From assembly GCF_014495685.1 (NCBI RefSeq), contig NZ_JACTVI010000041.1, positions 1 through 64,000 on the forward strand: a stretch of DNA of 64,000 nt, in the 5' to 3' direction. The position numbers and the translations under genes were made by a program. Below are positions 1-9,127 of this stretch, piece after piece (position 1 is the stretch's first letter; every line of letters begins with the position of its first letter). The DNA comes from Streptomyces sp. TRM68367 (GTDB lineage: Bacteria > Actinomycetota > Actinomycetes > Streptomycetales > Streptomycetaceae). A model generated the notes under the pieces. The model worked only from the letters and a program-made list of their open reading frames with translations. It was not told the origin of the DNA and searched no databases.

Positions 1-330
1 TTCGGTGTTTCCGACTCTATCAGATCTTTTCTCGACCCGATCCCCAGTCAGCGGGGGTTGTCTTCGCGGCCGTTGGGCCGTTCCGACGTCTCAAACCTTA
101 GCGGATCCTCTCGGCGTTTCCCAAATCGGGCCGTCGAGCCCCTATACGAATTGAATTCGGGCACGCCGAAATCAACCCCGTCGGGATATCGTACTGGTGG
201 TTTGAGTGCCGCTTGTGCGGCGGGAGGTGTTGTCGAAGAACCGTTACGGCTCCGCGGCAACCCGAAGAACTTTACGTATCCGGCGACGGGCTGTCAAGCG
301 GCCCTGTCAAGATCTTTTGTGCTCGGCATC
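1..330 (-). promoter_or_regulatory. promoter/leader region of a leftward rRNA operon
   Basis: No open reading frame here looks coded. Read on the minus strand, the region resembles the multi-promoter leader of Streptomyces rRNA operons. A clear promoter has TTGACA at 297-292, a 17-base spacer and TAAAGT at 274-269. A second TTGACA lies at 310-305. Nearer the edge is TAGAGT (19-14) inside GATCTGATAGAGTCGG, followed by GGAAACACCGAA, the kind of sequence I associate with the start of the precursor 16S leader. The 16S gene itself would lie left of position 1. The promoter hexamers are seen; assignment to rrn is from recalled family resemblance. Confidence 0.7.
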
Positions 331-877
331 AGTCCAGGTCGATGAGGCGTCCGCCCGCGTCCGGCTGGGCGTGCTCCACCCTGCGCAGGAGGCGGGTGAG
401 GACCTCGCCGAGTGCCGTCCGCTCCTCTGGGGAGAGGTCCTGGAGCAGGTCCTCCTCGAAGACCGATGCCAGTCGCATCGCCTCCAGCCACTTCTCACGC
501 CCCTCGGGTGTCAACTCCACGATGACCCGTACGCGATTGGTCTCATCGCGTTCCCGGGTAACCAGCCCTTCGGCGACCATGCGGTCGATCCGGTGAGTCA
601 TCGCGGCCGGCGTGAGACCGAGACGCTTGGCGAGGTCGCTGGGGCCAAGCTGATAGGGGGCGCCGGAGAGGACGAGGGCCTTGAGGACCTCCCACTCGGC
701 GTTGCTGATGCCGAGCTCGGCGGTCTGGCGGCCGTAGGCGACGTTCATCCGGCGGTTCAGCCGGGACAGCGCCGAGACGATCTTCTCGACCTGGGGGTCG
801 AGGTCCTGGAACTCGCGCTGATATGCGGCGATCTGCTCTTCGAGTGTCGGCTCGCCCAGGCCGGTCGTGTCGCCCAT
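329..877 (-). CDS. MarR family transcriptional regulator
   Basis: 182 aa from the ATG at 877 (MGDTTGLGEP). An upstream in-frame ATG at 901 would add eight residues. It has the winged helix-turn-helix of the MarR family: LSRLNRRMNVAYGRQ leads into a helix, then the recognition region LGPSDLAKRLGLTPAAMTHRIDRM and a wing with RDETNRVRVIVELTPEG. It is divergent from the MFS exporter gene at 1006, the classic arrangement in which a MarR protein represses a drug or metabolite exporter and itself. The AT-rich gap between them contains an imperfect palindrome that could be the operator. The ligand cannot be told from the sequence. Confidence 0.88.
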   Translation of the reverse strand: MGDTTGLGEPTLEEQIAAYQREFQDLDPQVEKIVSALSRLNRRMNVAYGRQTAELGISNAEWEVLKALVLSGAPYQLGPSDLAKRLGLTPAAMTHRIDRMVAEGLVTRERDETNRVRVIVELTPEGREKWLEAMRLASVFEEDLLQDLSPEERTALGEVLTRLLRRVEHAQPDAGGRLIDLD

Positions 878-935
878 GGCGGCAGTATCGCACGCCCCCA
901 CTTTGCCTTGAAGTCCTTCGCTATGTACTCTTTAT

Positions 936-956
936 CTTTGAACTTTATCTTCGAAG
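936..956. promoter_or_regulatory. candidate MarR operator between marR and MFS gene
   Basis: CTTTGAA-N7-TTCGAAG is an imperfect inverted repeat in the unusually AT-rich divergent region. A further half-site-like CTTGAAGTCCTTCG lies at 907-920. Location and symmetry suggest the operator for the adjacent MarR regulator; this is inference. Confidence 0.4.
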
Positions 957-1005
957 TCTTCAGGACTAACCACTGAGGCTCCCTAGCTAACCGAGAGAGG
1001 TGAAC

Positions 1006-2292
1006 GTGACCAGGCCGATGGGCGCAGCGACGCGCCGGATCCACGTGGGCAACGCACTCAGCGCATTCGGGCTCGGCTTCACCGTCCCCTACCTGTACGT
1101 CTATGTGGCGCAGGTGCGGGGGCTTGGTGCCGTGACGGCGGGGCTCGTGCTCGCGGCCTTCGCCGTGGCCGCGCTGGTCGTGCTGCCGTTCGCCGGGCGG
1201 GCCATCGTCCGGCGGGGCCCGCTGCCGGTGCTGCTCGCCGCCCTGGTCGCCGCCGCTGCCGGTGCGCTGGGTCTGGGGCTGTCGGGCAGTGCGGCGGCCG
1301 TGCTGCTGTCGGCGGCCGTCCTGGGAGCCGGGCAGGCCGTGATGCAGCCGGCGCTGGCGACGATGATCGTCCACTGCTCGTCGGCCGGGACGCGCTCGCG
1401 CGCCTTCGCCCTGCAGTTCTTCCTGCAGAACCTCGGGCTCGGGGTCGGCGGCCTCATCGGCGGCCATCTGGTGGACACGACCAGCGCGAGCTCGTTCACG
1501 CTGCTGTTCGCGATCGAGGCGGCGGTGTTCCTGCTGCTGGTCGTGGTGATGTCGACGGTGCGGATGCCGCACTCGCCGCGGGTCGAGGGTGCGCCGGGGC
1601 GGTCGGGCCCGGGCGGCTGGCGGCAGCTGCTGGGCAACCGGGCGATGGTGCAGCTGTGCGTGTTGGGCTTCGTGCTGTTCTTCGCCTGCTACGGGCAGTT
1701 CGAGTCGGGGCTCAGTGCCTACGGCGTGGAGGCAGCCGGGATATCGACGTCCGCGCTCGGTACGGCGCTGGCCGCGAACACGGCGGTGATCGTGGTCGCG
1801 CAGTTCGCCGTGCTCCGGTTCGTCGAGCGGCGCAGGAGGTCGCGGGTCATCGCCGCCGTGGGGCTGATCTGGGCCGTGGCGTGGGCGGTGGCCGGGTACG
1901 CGGGGCTTGGGCACGGGAGCCAGGCCATGGCGACGGCCGCGTTCGTCTCGACGTACGCGCTGTTCGGGCTGGGTGAGTCGATGCTGTCGCCGACGGTGGC
2001 TCCGCTGGTGGCCGATCTGGCGCCGACGGGGCTTGCCGGGCAGTACAACTCCGCCTTCGCCCTGGTGAAGCAGCTCGCGCTGGCGGTTGGGCCGGCGGTG
2101 GGCGGGCCGCTGGGGGCGTCGCTGCATGCCCCGTACATCGTGATGTTCCTGCTGTTCTCGCTGGCGATCAGTGTGCTGGCGGTGCGGTTGGGGCGGCAGC
2201 TCACGGAGGTGCAGGACCGGCCGTGGCTGGCGAATAGCCGGGTCGTTGCGCGGGGTGGGGCGCCTACGGAGTCGGTGTCCGCGGGGGCGTGA
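1006..2292 (+). CDS. MFS transporter, probable efflux pump
   Basis: About 428 aa with roughly 12 hydrophobic segments, such as ALVVLPFAGRAIV, VLLSAAVLGAGQAVMQ and LCVLGFVLFFACYG. The major facilitator family exports or imports small molecules by proton coupling. I prefer the GTG at 1006 because GAGAGAGG (993-1000) lies five bases upstream; the GTG at 1000 would overlap that ribosome binding site. The gene is divergent from a MarR regulator, so expression is probably induced by a compound that releases the repressor. The substrate is unknown. It faces the SpoIIE-type gene tail to tail across a dispersed repeat. Confidence 0.88.
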   Translation: MTRPMGAATRRIHVGNALSAFGLGFTVPYLYVYVAQVRGLGAVTAGLVLAAFAVAALVVLPFAGRAIVRRGPLPVLLAALVAAAAGALGLGLSGSAAAVLLSAAVLGAGQAVMQPALATMIVHCSSAGTRSRAFALQFFLQNLGLGVGGLIGGHLVDTTSASSFTLLFAIEAAVFLLLVVVMSTVRMPHSPRVEGAPGRSGPGGWRQLLGNRAMVQLCVLGFVLFFACYGQFESGLSAYGVEAAGISTSALGTALAANTAVIVVAQFAVLRFVERRRRSRVIAAVGLIWAVAWAVAGYAGLGHGSQAMATAAFVSTYALFGLGESMLSPTVAPLVADLAPTGLAGQYNSAFALVKQLALAVGPAVGGPLGASLHAPYIVMFLLFSLAISVLAVRLGRQLTEVQDRPWLANSRVVARGGAPTESVSAGA

Positions 2293-2295
2293 GGT

Positions 2296-2415
2296 ACCTG
2301 CGGCTGGCCGGGGGTGGGTGCGCCGGGCGCGTGGTGGGGTGCCTCCCAGGCCCTTAAGGCACCGGGAGAGGCACGACTGCCCGCAGGTACGACGACTGCG
2401 CGGGCCCGCGGCTAA
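2296..2415. repeat. dispersed intergenic repeat, copy 1
   Basis: Between two convergent genes. Contains GGCTGGCCGGGGGTGGGTGC, then CCTCCCAGGCCCTTAAGGC and GGCACGACTGCCCGCAGGTAC, shared with copies at 6800-6940 and 10527-10678. The CCTCCCAGGCCCTTRAGG core with flanking CGGGAGAGGC can fold, so it may act as a terminator for both genes. Confidence 0.6.
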
Positions 2416-2419
2416 GCAC

Positions 2420-4075
2420 CTACGTACGCGGTAGTGCGAACTCGCACCACACTGCCTTGCCGCTCCCCGGTGTCCGTCGGCTCCCCCAGTTGGACGCGAT
2501 CGTGGCCACGATCGCGATGCCTCTTCCCGACTCGTCCGCCGGTTCCGCGCGGCGGCGCCGCGGCAGATGGTCGTCGCCGTCGGTGACCTCGACGATCAGG
2601 CGGCGGTCGGTGCGGCGCAGGCGCAGGCGCATCGGCGGAGTGCCGTGCTGGAGGGAGTTGGCGACCAGTTCGCTGGCGGCCAGGACACCCAGGTCGTGCA
2701 GGTCCGAGGGGAACCGCCAGCTGGTGAGCACGCCGGAGGCGAAGGCACGCGCGCGTGGGGCCGCTTCCACGCCGCCCAGCAACTCCAGCGCCGCGTTGCG
2801 GAAGAGTTCGGCCTCGGGGCCGGTGCGGGCAGGGTGCTGGAGGACCAGGACGGCCACGTCGTCGTCGTGGTCGGCGGTCACGCCCGCCGAGCGGACCAGG
2901 CGGTCGCAGACGACCTGGGGGGTGCCGGTGGCGCCGGCCAGGGCGCTTTCCAGGGCCGCGATGCCCTCGTCCAGGTCCTTGTCACGGCGCTCGACCAGGC
3001 CGTCCGTGTACAGGACGGCCGTGGAGCCGGGGCCCAGGGGGATGGAGCCCGAGGCGTGCATCCAGCCGCCCGTGCCGAGCGGCGGGCCGGTGGGTTCGTC
3101 GGCGCGCAGCACGTCGCCGTTCTCGTCTCGGACGAGGACCGGCAGGTGGCCCGCGGACGCGTACACCAGCTTGCCCTCGTTGGGGTCGTGGACGGCGTAC
3201 ACGCACGTGGCGATCTGGTTGGCGTCGATCTCGGCGGCCAGGCCGTCGAGGAGTTGCAGCACCTCGTGCGGCGGGAGGTCCAGGCGGGCGTACGCCCTGA
3301 CCGCCGTACGGAGCTGGCCCATGACCGCTGCCGCGCGGACGCCTCTGCCCATGACGTCGCCGATGACCAGGGCCGTGCGGCCGCCGCCGAGGGTGATCAC
3401 GTCGTACCAGTCGCCGCCGACCGCGGTCTCCGTGCCGCCGGGGTGGTAGGTGGCGGCGATGCGCAGGTCGTCGGGCTCCTCCAGTTCCTGCGGGAGGAGG
3501 GAGCGCTGGAGGGTGACGGCCGTTTCGCGCTGGCGGCGTTCGCTGGCGCGCAGCCGCTCGGCGGCCTCGGCGTGGTCGGTGACGTCGGTGGCGAATACGA
3601 GCACACCGGGGCCGGCCCGGCAGGCCTTGTCGTCCTCGGTGGCCGGGGTGCAGGTGAAGGTGTAGGAGCGGCCGTCGGGGGCCTTGCGGGACTTGACCGT
3701 GCGGGGCTTGCCGCTGCGCAGGACCTGGTCGAGGAGGGGCAGCAGCCCCAGTTCGTCGAGTTCCGGGAGGGCTTCGCGCGCGGGTGCGCCGATCGGGCGT
3801 ACGCCGAAGGCCGTCGTGTAGGCGTCGTTGACGTAGGCGAGGCGGTGGTCGGGGCCGTGGACGAGGGCGACCAGGGACGGGACGCGGTCGAGGACCTCGC
3901 GCACCGACAGGTCGTCGACGGCGGGTACGGCGGGTGGGTCGTCGGTCAGTTGTTCGGCACGGGCGGCGGGCACGGAGCCGTCTCCCCGCCGGTCCGGGGA
4001 GACCGTGTGCTCGGTCCGCGCTGCGGCGCGGCGCTGTGTTCCGGGGAGCCGGGCGCTCCAGCGCGTGAAGTTCAC
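2420..4075 (-). CDS. SpoIIE-type PP2C phosphatase with PAS and ATPase domains
   Basis: About 551 aa from the GTG at 4075 (VNFTRWSARL, preceded by GAGGCAAGGA); the frame stays open to an ATG at 4201. Domain order: PAS domain (VREVLDRVPSLVALVHGPDH, YVNDAYTTAFG), then a PP2C/SpoIIE phosphatase (VGGDWYDVI, VIGDVMGRGVRAAA, LVYASAGHLP, LYTDGLVERR, DDDVAVLVL), then a C-terminal anti-sigma-type HATPase (LAASELVANSLQHG, GRGIAIV). Such proteins act in partner-switching control of sigma factors, sensing through PAS and setting the phosphorylation state of an anti-anti-sigma factor. There is no membrane segment. The cognate partner is not in the window. Confidence 0.85.
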   Translation of the reverse strand: MNFTRWSARLPGTQRRAAARTEHTVSPDRRGDGSVPAARAEQLTDDPPAVPAVDDLSVREVLDRVPSLVALVHGPDHRLAYVNDAYTTAFGVRPIGAPAREALPELDELGLLPLLDQVLRSGKPRTVKSRKAPDGRSYTFTCTPATEDDKACRAGPGVLVFATDVTDHAEAAERLRASERRQRETAVTLQRSLLPQELEEPDDLRIAATYHPGGTETAVGGDWYDVITLGGGRTALVIGDVMGRGVRAAAVMGQLRTAVRAYARLDLPPHEVLQLLDGLAAEIDANQIATCVYAVHDPNEGKLVYASAGHLPVLVRDENGDVLRADEPTGPPLGTGGWMHASGSIPLGPGSTAVLYTDGLVERRDKDLDEGIAALESALAGATGTPQVVCDRLVRSAGVTADHDDDVAVLVLQHPARTGPEAELFRNAALELLGGVEAAPRARAFASGVLTSWRFPSDLHDLGVLAASELVANSLQHGTPPMRLRLRRTDRRLIVEVTDGDDHLPRRRRAEPADESGRGIAIVATIASNWGSRRTPGSGKAVWCEFALPRT

Positions 4076-4242
4076 GAATCCTTGCCTCGTGTAGTCGTCG
4101 GCGGCCGGTACCGGAACCGGCCGGGACCCGGGGGCCGCGCGGGCGAGCGGCGGCATGCCCGGTGGTGGACCAGTCTGGCAGTGTGCCGACCGAGCCGACA
4201 TCCGTCAGACGCCGGGCCGACCGGTGGAGTTCCTGGGTCCGG

Positions 4243-5622
4243 TCAGGACGACCCCTTCGGGTTGTCCGGGGGGTCTTGAGAAGGCTTTCCACCGGCAGCG
4301 AGTTCGAACTCCGCTCGGGGATGTTCGAGTGAACCCAGGGAGACGATCTCGCGTTTGAAGAGCCCGGACAGGGTCCATTCGGCGAGCACGCGCGCCTTGC
4401 GGTTGAAGGTCGGCACGCGGCTGAGGTGGTAGGCGCGGTGCATGAACCAGGCCGGGTAGCCCTTCAGCTTGCGGCCGTAGACGTGGGCGACGCCCTTGTG
4501 CAGGCCGAGGGAGGCGACGGAGCCGGCGTACTTGTGTGCGTACGTCTCAATGGGTTCGTCGCGCAGGGCGTGCGCGATGTTGTCGCCGAGGAGCCTCGCC
4601 TGGCGGAGCGCGTGCTGGGCGTTGGGGGCGCATTCCGCGCCGGGTTCTTCGGCGGTGACGTCGGGGATCGCGGCGGCGTCTCCGGCCGCCCACGCGTGTG
4701 TGGTGCCCTCGACGGTCAGCTGCGGGGTGCAGGTCAGCCGGCCCCGGCCGTTGCGGGGGAGGTCGGTGGCGGCGAGGACGGGGTGGGGTTTGACGCCGGC
4801 GGTCCACACGACCGTACGGGTGGGGAAGCGGGCGCCGTCGCTGAGCACGGCGACGCGGTCCGCGCAGGATTCGAGGCGGGTCTGAAGACGTACGTCGATG
4901 TTGCGGCGGCGCAGTTCGGTGACGGTGTAGCGGCCGAGTTCCTCGCCGACCTCGGGCAGGATGCGGCCGGTGGCCTCGACGAGGATCCACTTCATGTCCT
5001 CGGGCCGGATGTTGTGGTAGTAGCGCGCGGCGTAGCGGGCCATGTCCTCCAGTTCGCCGAGCGCCTCGACTCCGGCGTAGCCGCCGCCGACGAAGACGAA
5101 GGTGAGGGCGGCGTCGCGGATCCCCGGGTCGCGGGTGGAGGAGGCGATGTCCATCTGCTCGATGACGTGGTTGCGCAGGCCGATGGCCTCCTCGACGGTC
5201 TTGAAGCCGATGCCGTGGTCGGCGAGGCCGGGGATGGGCAGGGTGCGGGAGACGGATCCGGGTGCGAGGACGAGCTCGTCGTACGTCAGTTGCCGTGCGC
5301 CGGTGCCCTCCTCCTCGGTGGCGAGGGTGCGGACGGTGGCGGTGCGCTTGGCGTGGTCGACGGACTCGGCCTCGCCGATGACGACGTGGCAGTGGTCGAG
5401 GACGCGGCGCAGCGGTACGACGACGTGCCGGGGCGAGATGGAGCCGGCCGCCGCCTCGGGGAGGAACGGCTGGTACGTCATGTACGGGTCGGGGGTGACG
5501 ACCGTGATCTCGGCCTCGCCCCGTTTCAGTTCCTGTTTGAGCTTCTTCTGGAGGCGCAGGGCCGTGTACATCCCGACGTAGCCGCCGCCGACAACGAGAA
5601 TGCGCGCACGTTCCTTCACCAT
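4243..5622 (-). CDS. ndh: type II NADH dehydrogenase (FAD-dependent oxidoreductase)
   Basis: About 459 aa from the ATG at 5622 (MVKERARILVVGGGYVGMYT); the frame extends to 5850 but that extension lacks coding character. Two dinucleotide folds are visible: FAD-binding RILVVGGGYVGM at the N-terminus and NADH-binding LTFVFVGGGYAGVEALGEL in the middle, followed by the AWAAGDAAA FAD motif. The C-terminal part has the GWFMHR-like WFMHRAYHLSRVPTFNRKAR helix region of NDH-2, which docks on the membrane. It feeds NADH electrons to menaquinone without pumping protons. It is divergent from atrA. Confidence 0.85.
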   Translation of the reverse strand: MVKERARILVVGGGYVGMYTALRLQKKLKQELKRGEAEITVVTPDPYMTYQPFLPEAAAGSISPRHVVVPLRRVLDHCHVVIGEAESVDHAKRTATVRTLATEEEGTGARQLTYDELVLAPGSVSRTLPIPGLADHGIGFKTVEEAIGLRNHVIEQMDIASSTRDPGIRDAALTFVFVGGGYAGVEALGELEDMARYAARYYHNIRPEDMKWILVEATGRILPEVGEELGRYTVTELRRRNIDVRLQTRLESCADRVAVLSDGARFPTRTVVWTAGVKPHPVLAATDLPRNGRGRLTCTPQLTVEGTTHAWAAGDAAAIPDVTAEEPGAECAPNAQHALRQARLLGDNIAHALRDEPIETYAHKYAGSVASLGLHKGVAHVYGRKLKGYPAWFMHRAYHLSRVPTFNRKARVLAEWTLSGLFKREIVSLGSLEHPRAEFELAAGGKPSQDPPDNPKGSS

Positions 5623-6013
5623 CCCATGACGCACCCGGCGCCTGCGTTTGTCCACAGGCTCGGCAATTTGTGTGACCGGGGGCCCGGTGGCCGAAGAGTT
5701 GGCCGAATTGTCGGAGTGTGCGGAAGGATCGCAGGTCAGCGGGCATGATCCAGGGGCGTGAGGGGGCACATTCGGGGCGTATGCGCCCCGTACTCCGATC
5801 GGGGGGCGCTCTGTGCGGAACCTGCCCCTTCTGAATTGACCCTCGCTCAACTATGTTGTGTCGACGGGGTGTGGGGGATGCGCTCATCGGGTCCGCAAGG
5901 TCCTGACTCAGGGCCTTTGAGCGGGTTCGTGATCCGGGCTTGTTCCGCCGGCTCCGGCTTCCACATGGCGGGGAGAGTCTCCGGGGGGAGACGTCATTAC
6001 CGGGGGAATACGT

Positions 6014-6778
6014 ATGCATGTTCAGGACTCTCATTGGTCGTCCGCGTCAGCTGTCGCTTCCGGCGGCGCGACGATGAGCGCGGCGGCGGGAAACGGACGC
6101 GGGGACAGTGCGCGGACGACGCCGCTGCGGGTGGACGCACAGCGCAATCTGGAGCACGTGCTGCGTGCGGCGCGCGAGGTCTTCGGCGAGCTGGGGTACG
6201 GCGCGCCGATGGAGGACGTGGCGCGCCGCGCGCGGGTCGGTGTGGGCACGGTGTACCGGCGCTTCCCGAGCAAGGACGTCCTGGTGCGGCGGATAGCCGA
6301 GGAGGAGACCTCCCGGCTGACCGACCAGGCGCGGGCGGCGCTCGGCCAGGAGGACGAGCCGTGGTCGGCGCTGTCGCGCTTCCTGCGGACGTCGGTGGCC
6401 TCCGGTGCCGGGCGGCTGCTGCCGCCGCAGGTGCTGAGGGTCGGCGTCGCGGAGGACGGGACCGACGGCGCCGGTGAGGCGCGGGTGCCGCAGCAGCGGG
6501 TGCAGCCGGGCTCGGGTGGGCTGCGGCTGGTGCCGGAGCAGTCGACGGTGTCCGCGGTGGATGATGCCGGGGCGGCGGCGCTGCTGGAGGTCGTGGGGCA
6601 GCTTGTGGAGCGGGCGCGGGCGGCGGGTGAGCTGCGGCCGGATGTGTCCGTGTCGGACGTGCTGCTGGTGATCGCCACGGCGGCGCCCTCGCTGCCGGAT
6701 GCGGAGCAGCAGGCGGCGGCGTCGGAGCGGTTGCTGGACATCCTGCTGGAGGGGTTGCGGTCGCGGCCGGCGGGGTGA
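6014..6778 (+). CDS. atrA: TetR-family global regulator, AtrA orthologue
   Basis: 254 aa; GGGGGA at 6002-6007 precedes ATG 6014 with good spacing. The N-terminal TetR helix-turn-helix is clear: LRVDAQRNLEHVLRAAREVF, GAPMEDVARRARVGVGTVYR and RFPSKDVLVRR. The full sequence matches my memory of AtrA of S. coelicolor, a pleiotropic regulator that activates antibiotic pathway regulators and links development with N-acetylglucosamine metabolism. The neighbours (NDH-2 divergent upstream, sigma factor downstream) also fit the atrA locus. The C-terminal ligand domain is less conserved. Confidence 0.85.
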   Translation: MHVQDSHWSSASAVASGGATMSAAAGNGRGDSARTTPLRVDAQRNLEHVLRAAREVFGELGYGAPMEDVARRARVGVGTVYRRFPSKDVLVRRIAEEETSRLTDQARAALGQEDEPWSALSRFLRTSVASGAGRLLPPQVLRVGVAEDGTDGAGEARVPQQRVQPGSGGLRLVPEQSTVSAVDDAGAAALLEVVGQLVERARAAGELRPDVSVSDVLLVIATAAPSLPDAEQQAAASERLLDILLEGLRSRPAG

Positions 6779-6799
6779 CTGCGTCGGCTGGGCCACGTT

Positions 6800-6940
6800 T
6801 TGCCGGTTGCCCGGCGTTGCGGCTGGCCGGGGGCTGGGTGCGCAGCCCGGCGTGAGCGGGGTGCCGCCGCGCCCACCCGTGCCGCCCTGGGGGTACCTCC
6901 CAGGCCCTTAGGGGTCCTTGCTCTGTGCCCGCGGTTACGG
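6800..6940. repeat. dispersed intergenic repeat, copy 2
   Basis: Shares with copy 3 (10527-10678) a nearly identical stretch: GGGGTGCCGC, GCGCCCACCCGTGCCGCCC, TGGGGGTACCTCCCAGGCCC. TGGGGGTACCTCCCA is close to a perfect palindrome (GGGGTACCTCC). It lies between atrA and the sigma gene. Confidence 0.65.
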
Positions 6941-7158
6941 ACGGGGGTGCCCGCCGACGTCGGGTTCGGGTGTTTTGGGCGACTGCCGTTCGGGGGAGGA
7001 GCGTTGAGCCTTCCCTGAACGGGTGATGGGTAGTACTGGCGTGCGGTAAAACCCCACGGATGAGTGGATGTCCGTCCCAGGGGGTCCTGAACAAGAGCCA
7101 ATATGGCACTCTGACCCGTGTTCGGGACTGGTGGGGCGGCTGGCGGGGGCTTTCCGCG

Positions 7159-9096
7159 ATGAGTGTGGACGGGCGGGACGGGTCACACGGTGACGGTGAC
7201 GCCGATGCGGGGGGCACGCCCCAGGTGCCGGGTCAGGACGGACGCGCGGGCACCCCGCCGGGCAGCGGCGCCGCGGACGGCGGCGTACCGGCACAGCGCG
7301 GCCGGCACGAGGACAGCGTCCCGCCGCTACCGGAGCTGCTGCCCTCCGACGCCGATCTGATCGGCTGGATGCGCGCGGGCCACGACACGGCGTACGAGGA
7401 GCTGCACCGGCGCCACGCCGAGGCGGTACGCCGGTACGCCCGTACCTGCTGCCGGGACGCCCACACCGCGGACGACCTGACCGCCGAGGTCTTCGCCCGC
7501 ATGCTCCAGGCGGTGCGCGGCGGCTCCGGCCCCGAGCACGCCGTACGCGTGTATCTGCTCACTTCCGTCCGGCGGGTGGCCGCCGGCTGGACGCAGTCGG
7601 CGAGGCGGGAGGTGCTCGTCGACGACTTCGCGGTGTTCGCCACGCAGGCCACGCGGGCCTCGGAGGTGTCCGACGACACTGCATCCGTCAGCTCCTACGG
7701 AGCGGGCCTCGACCTGAACGCCGGCGTACGGGCGATGCACGAGGCCGAACAGTCCATGGCGATGCGGGCCTTCCGGTCCCTGCCGGAGCGCTGGCAGGCG
7801 GTGCTGTGGCACACCGAGGTCGAGGACGAGTCGCCCAGCGAGGTGGCCACGTTCTTCGGCCTGGACGCCAACGGCACGCGCGTGCTCGCCGGCCGCGCCC
7901 GCGAGGGCCTGAAGCAGGCCTACCTCCAGGCCCATGTCAGCGCCACCCTCGCCAGCGACCAGGAGTGCGCCCGCTACGCCGACCGGCTCGGCGCCTGTGC
8001 CCGCGGCAGCCTGCGCACCCGCGCCGCACGGGGCCTGCGCAGGCACCTGGAGGAGTGCGCCAAGTGCCGGCTGGCCGCCGGCCAGATCGAGGAAGTCGCC
8101 AGCGGTATCCCCGCGGTCGTGCCGGTCGCGGTCATCGGCTGGTTCGGTGCCGCCGGGTACGCCAAGGCAGCCGGGCTCATCGCCGGGGGCGCCGGAGCGG
8201 CCGCGGCCGGGACCGCGGGCGCGGCCGCGGCGGCGGGCGGCTCGTCCGGCGGGGCGGGCACCGGTGGCGGCAGGGCTGCCTCCGAGGGGCTGGGCATACC
8301 GGCGAAGGCGGGCGCGGCGGCCGGTGTGGTCGCCGTGGCCGTCGCCGCGGCGCTGGCGCTCGCGCTGGCCGGCAACGACACCGAGGACAAGAAGCCGCCC
8401 GAGGCACAGCCGCCCGCGTCCTCGCCGGTGGGCCTGCCCGCGGAGAACACCCCGGCGCCGCCGGCCGAGCGGGAACCCGCGCCGCAGGTCCCGGTCGCCG
8501 TCTCCCGGCCCACCCCGCCCCCGATGCCCACGCCGTCCGCCACGCCCAGCCCGGCCCCCACGCCCAGCCCGACGCCGACGCCCACACCCACACCGACCTC
8601 GAAACCGACCCCGCCGCGCACGCCGCCACCGACGCGCACTCCGCCGCCACCGCCGCCCGCCCCGGCCGTCTACCAGTGGAGCCGGCTGCCGTACAACGTC
8701 ACCGGCGACGGCACCGGGCCCGAGATGCGGCTCGGTGAGAGCAGTTGGGTCTGGCAGCGCTCCAGCGTGTCGATCGCGGACCGGACGTACGCGCACGGAG
8801 TGACCGTGCACGGCCGGTCCTCCGTCACCATCGACCTGAACCGGAGCTGCTCCGCCTACGACGCGCTGGTAGGCGTCGACGACCTGACGCTGAAGCTCGG
8901 CAACGTCTCCTTCTCCGTCCGCGCCGACGGCGTCCAGCTGTGGAGGTCCGGGGTGATCAAGGGCGGTGACCCGGCGGTGCCGGTCCATGTGAACCTCACG
9001 GGTCGCAGGACCGTGCAGCTGGTGGTCGAGCCGCACAGCACCTTCGACACCGTGGCGCTGGCGGACTGGGCCGAGGCGAAGTTCACCTGTTCCTAG
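7159..9096 (+). CDS. sigma-70 family factor fused to zinc finger, membrane segment and NPCBM domain
   Basis: About 645 aa from ATG 7159 (MSVDGRDG), preceded by GGCGGGGG; the frame opens at 7060. Domain order: sigma region 2 (LIGWMRAGHDTAYEELHRRH, DDLTAEVFARMLQ), sigma region 4 (FRSLPERWQAVLWHTEVED, SEVATFFGLDANGTR), a ZAS-like motif (LRRHLEECAKCRLA, about residue 300), an Ala/Gly-rich stretch, one hydrophobic segment near residues 380-405, a long Pro/Thr spacer, and a C-terminal NPCBM-type carbohydrate-binding domain (YQWSRLPYNVTGDGTGPEM, YAHGVTVHGRSSVTIDL). Sigma and anti-sigma-like parts share one polypeptide, so the protein may be anchored with its glycan-binding end outside. Release would then need proteolysis; that is inference. 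Confidence 0.85.
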   Translation: MSVDGRDGSHGDGDADAGGTPQVPGQDGRAGTPPGSGAADGGVPAQRGRHEDSVPPLPELLPSDADLIGWMRAGHDTAYEELHRRHAEAVRRYARTCCRDAHTADDLTAEVFARMLQAVRGGSGPEHAVRVYLLTSVRRVAAGWTQSARREVLVDDFAVFATQATRASEVSDDTASVSSYGAGLDLNAGVRAMHEAEQSMAMRAFRSLPERWQAVLWHTEVEDESPSEVATFFGLDANGTRVLAGRAREGLKQAYLQAHVSATLASDQECARYADRLGACARGSLRTRAARGLRRHLEECAKCRLAAGQIEEVASGIPAVVPVAVIGWFGAAGYAKAAGLIAGGAGAAAAGTAGAAAAAGGSSGGAGTGGGRAASEGLGIPAKAGAAAGVVAVAVAAALALALAGNDTEDKKPPEAQPPASSPVGLPAENTPAPPAEREPAPQVPVAVSRPTPPPMPTPSATPSPAPTPSPTPTPTPTPTSKPTPPRTPPPTRTPPPPPPAPAVYQWSRLPYNVTGDGTGPEMRLGESSWVWQRSSVSIADRTYAHGVTVHGRSSVTIDLNRSCSAYDALVGVDDLTLKLGNVSFSVRADGVQLWRSGVIKGGDPAVPVHVNLTGRRTVQLVVEPHSTFDTVALADWAEAKFTCS

Positions 9097-9127
9097 GACT
9101 CCCGGAAGTGGCCGCGCCGGGTCCGGC

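Noticed and set aside
2567..4279. Long plus-strand open frames opposite the SpoIIE-type gene
   Set aside because: They are shadows of the high-GC coding strand: Gly/Ala/Arg/Val-rich without motifs, and the minus strand has clear domains.
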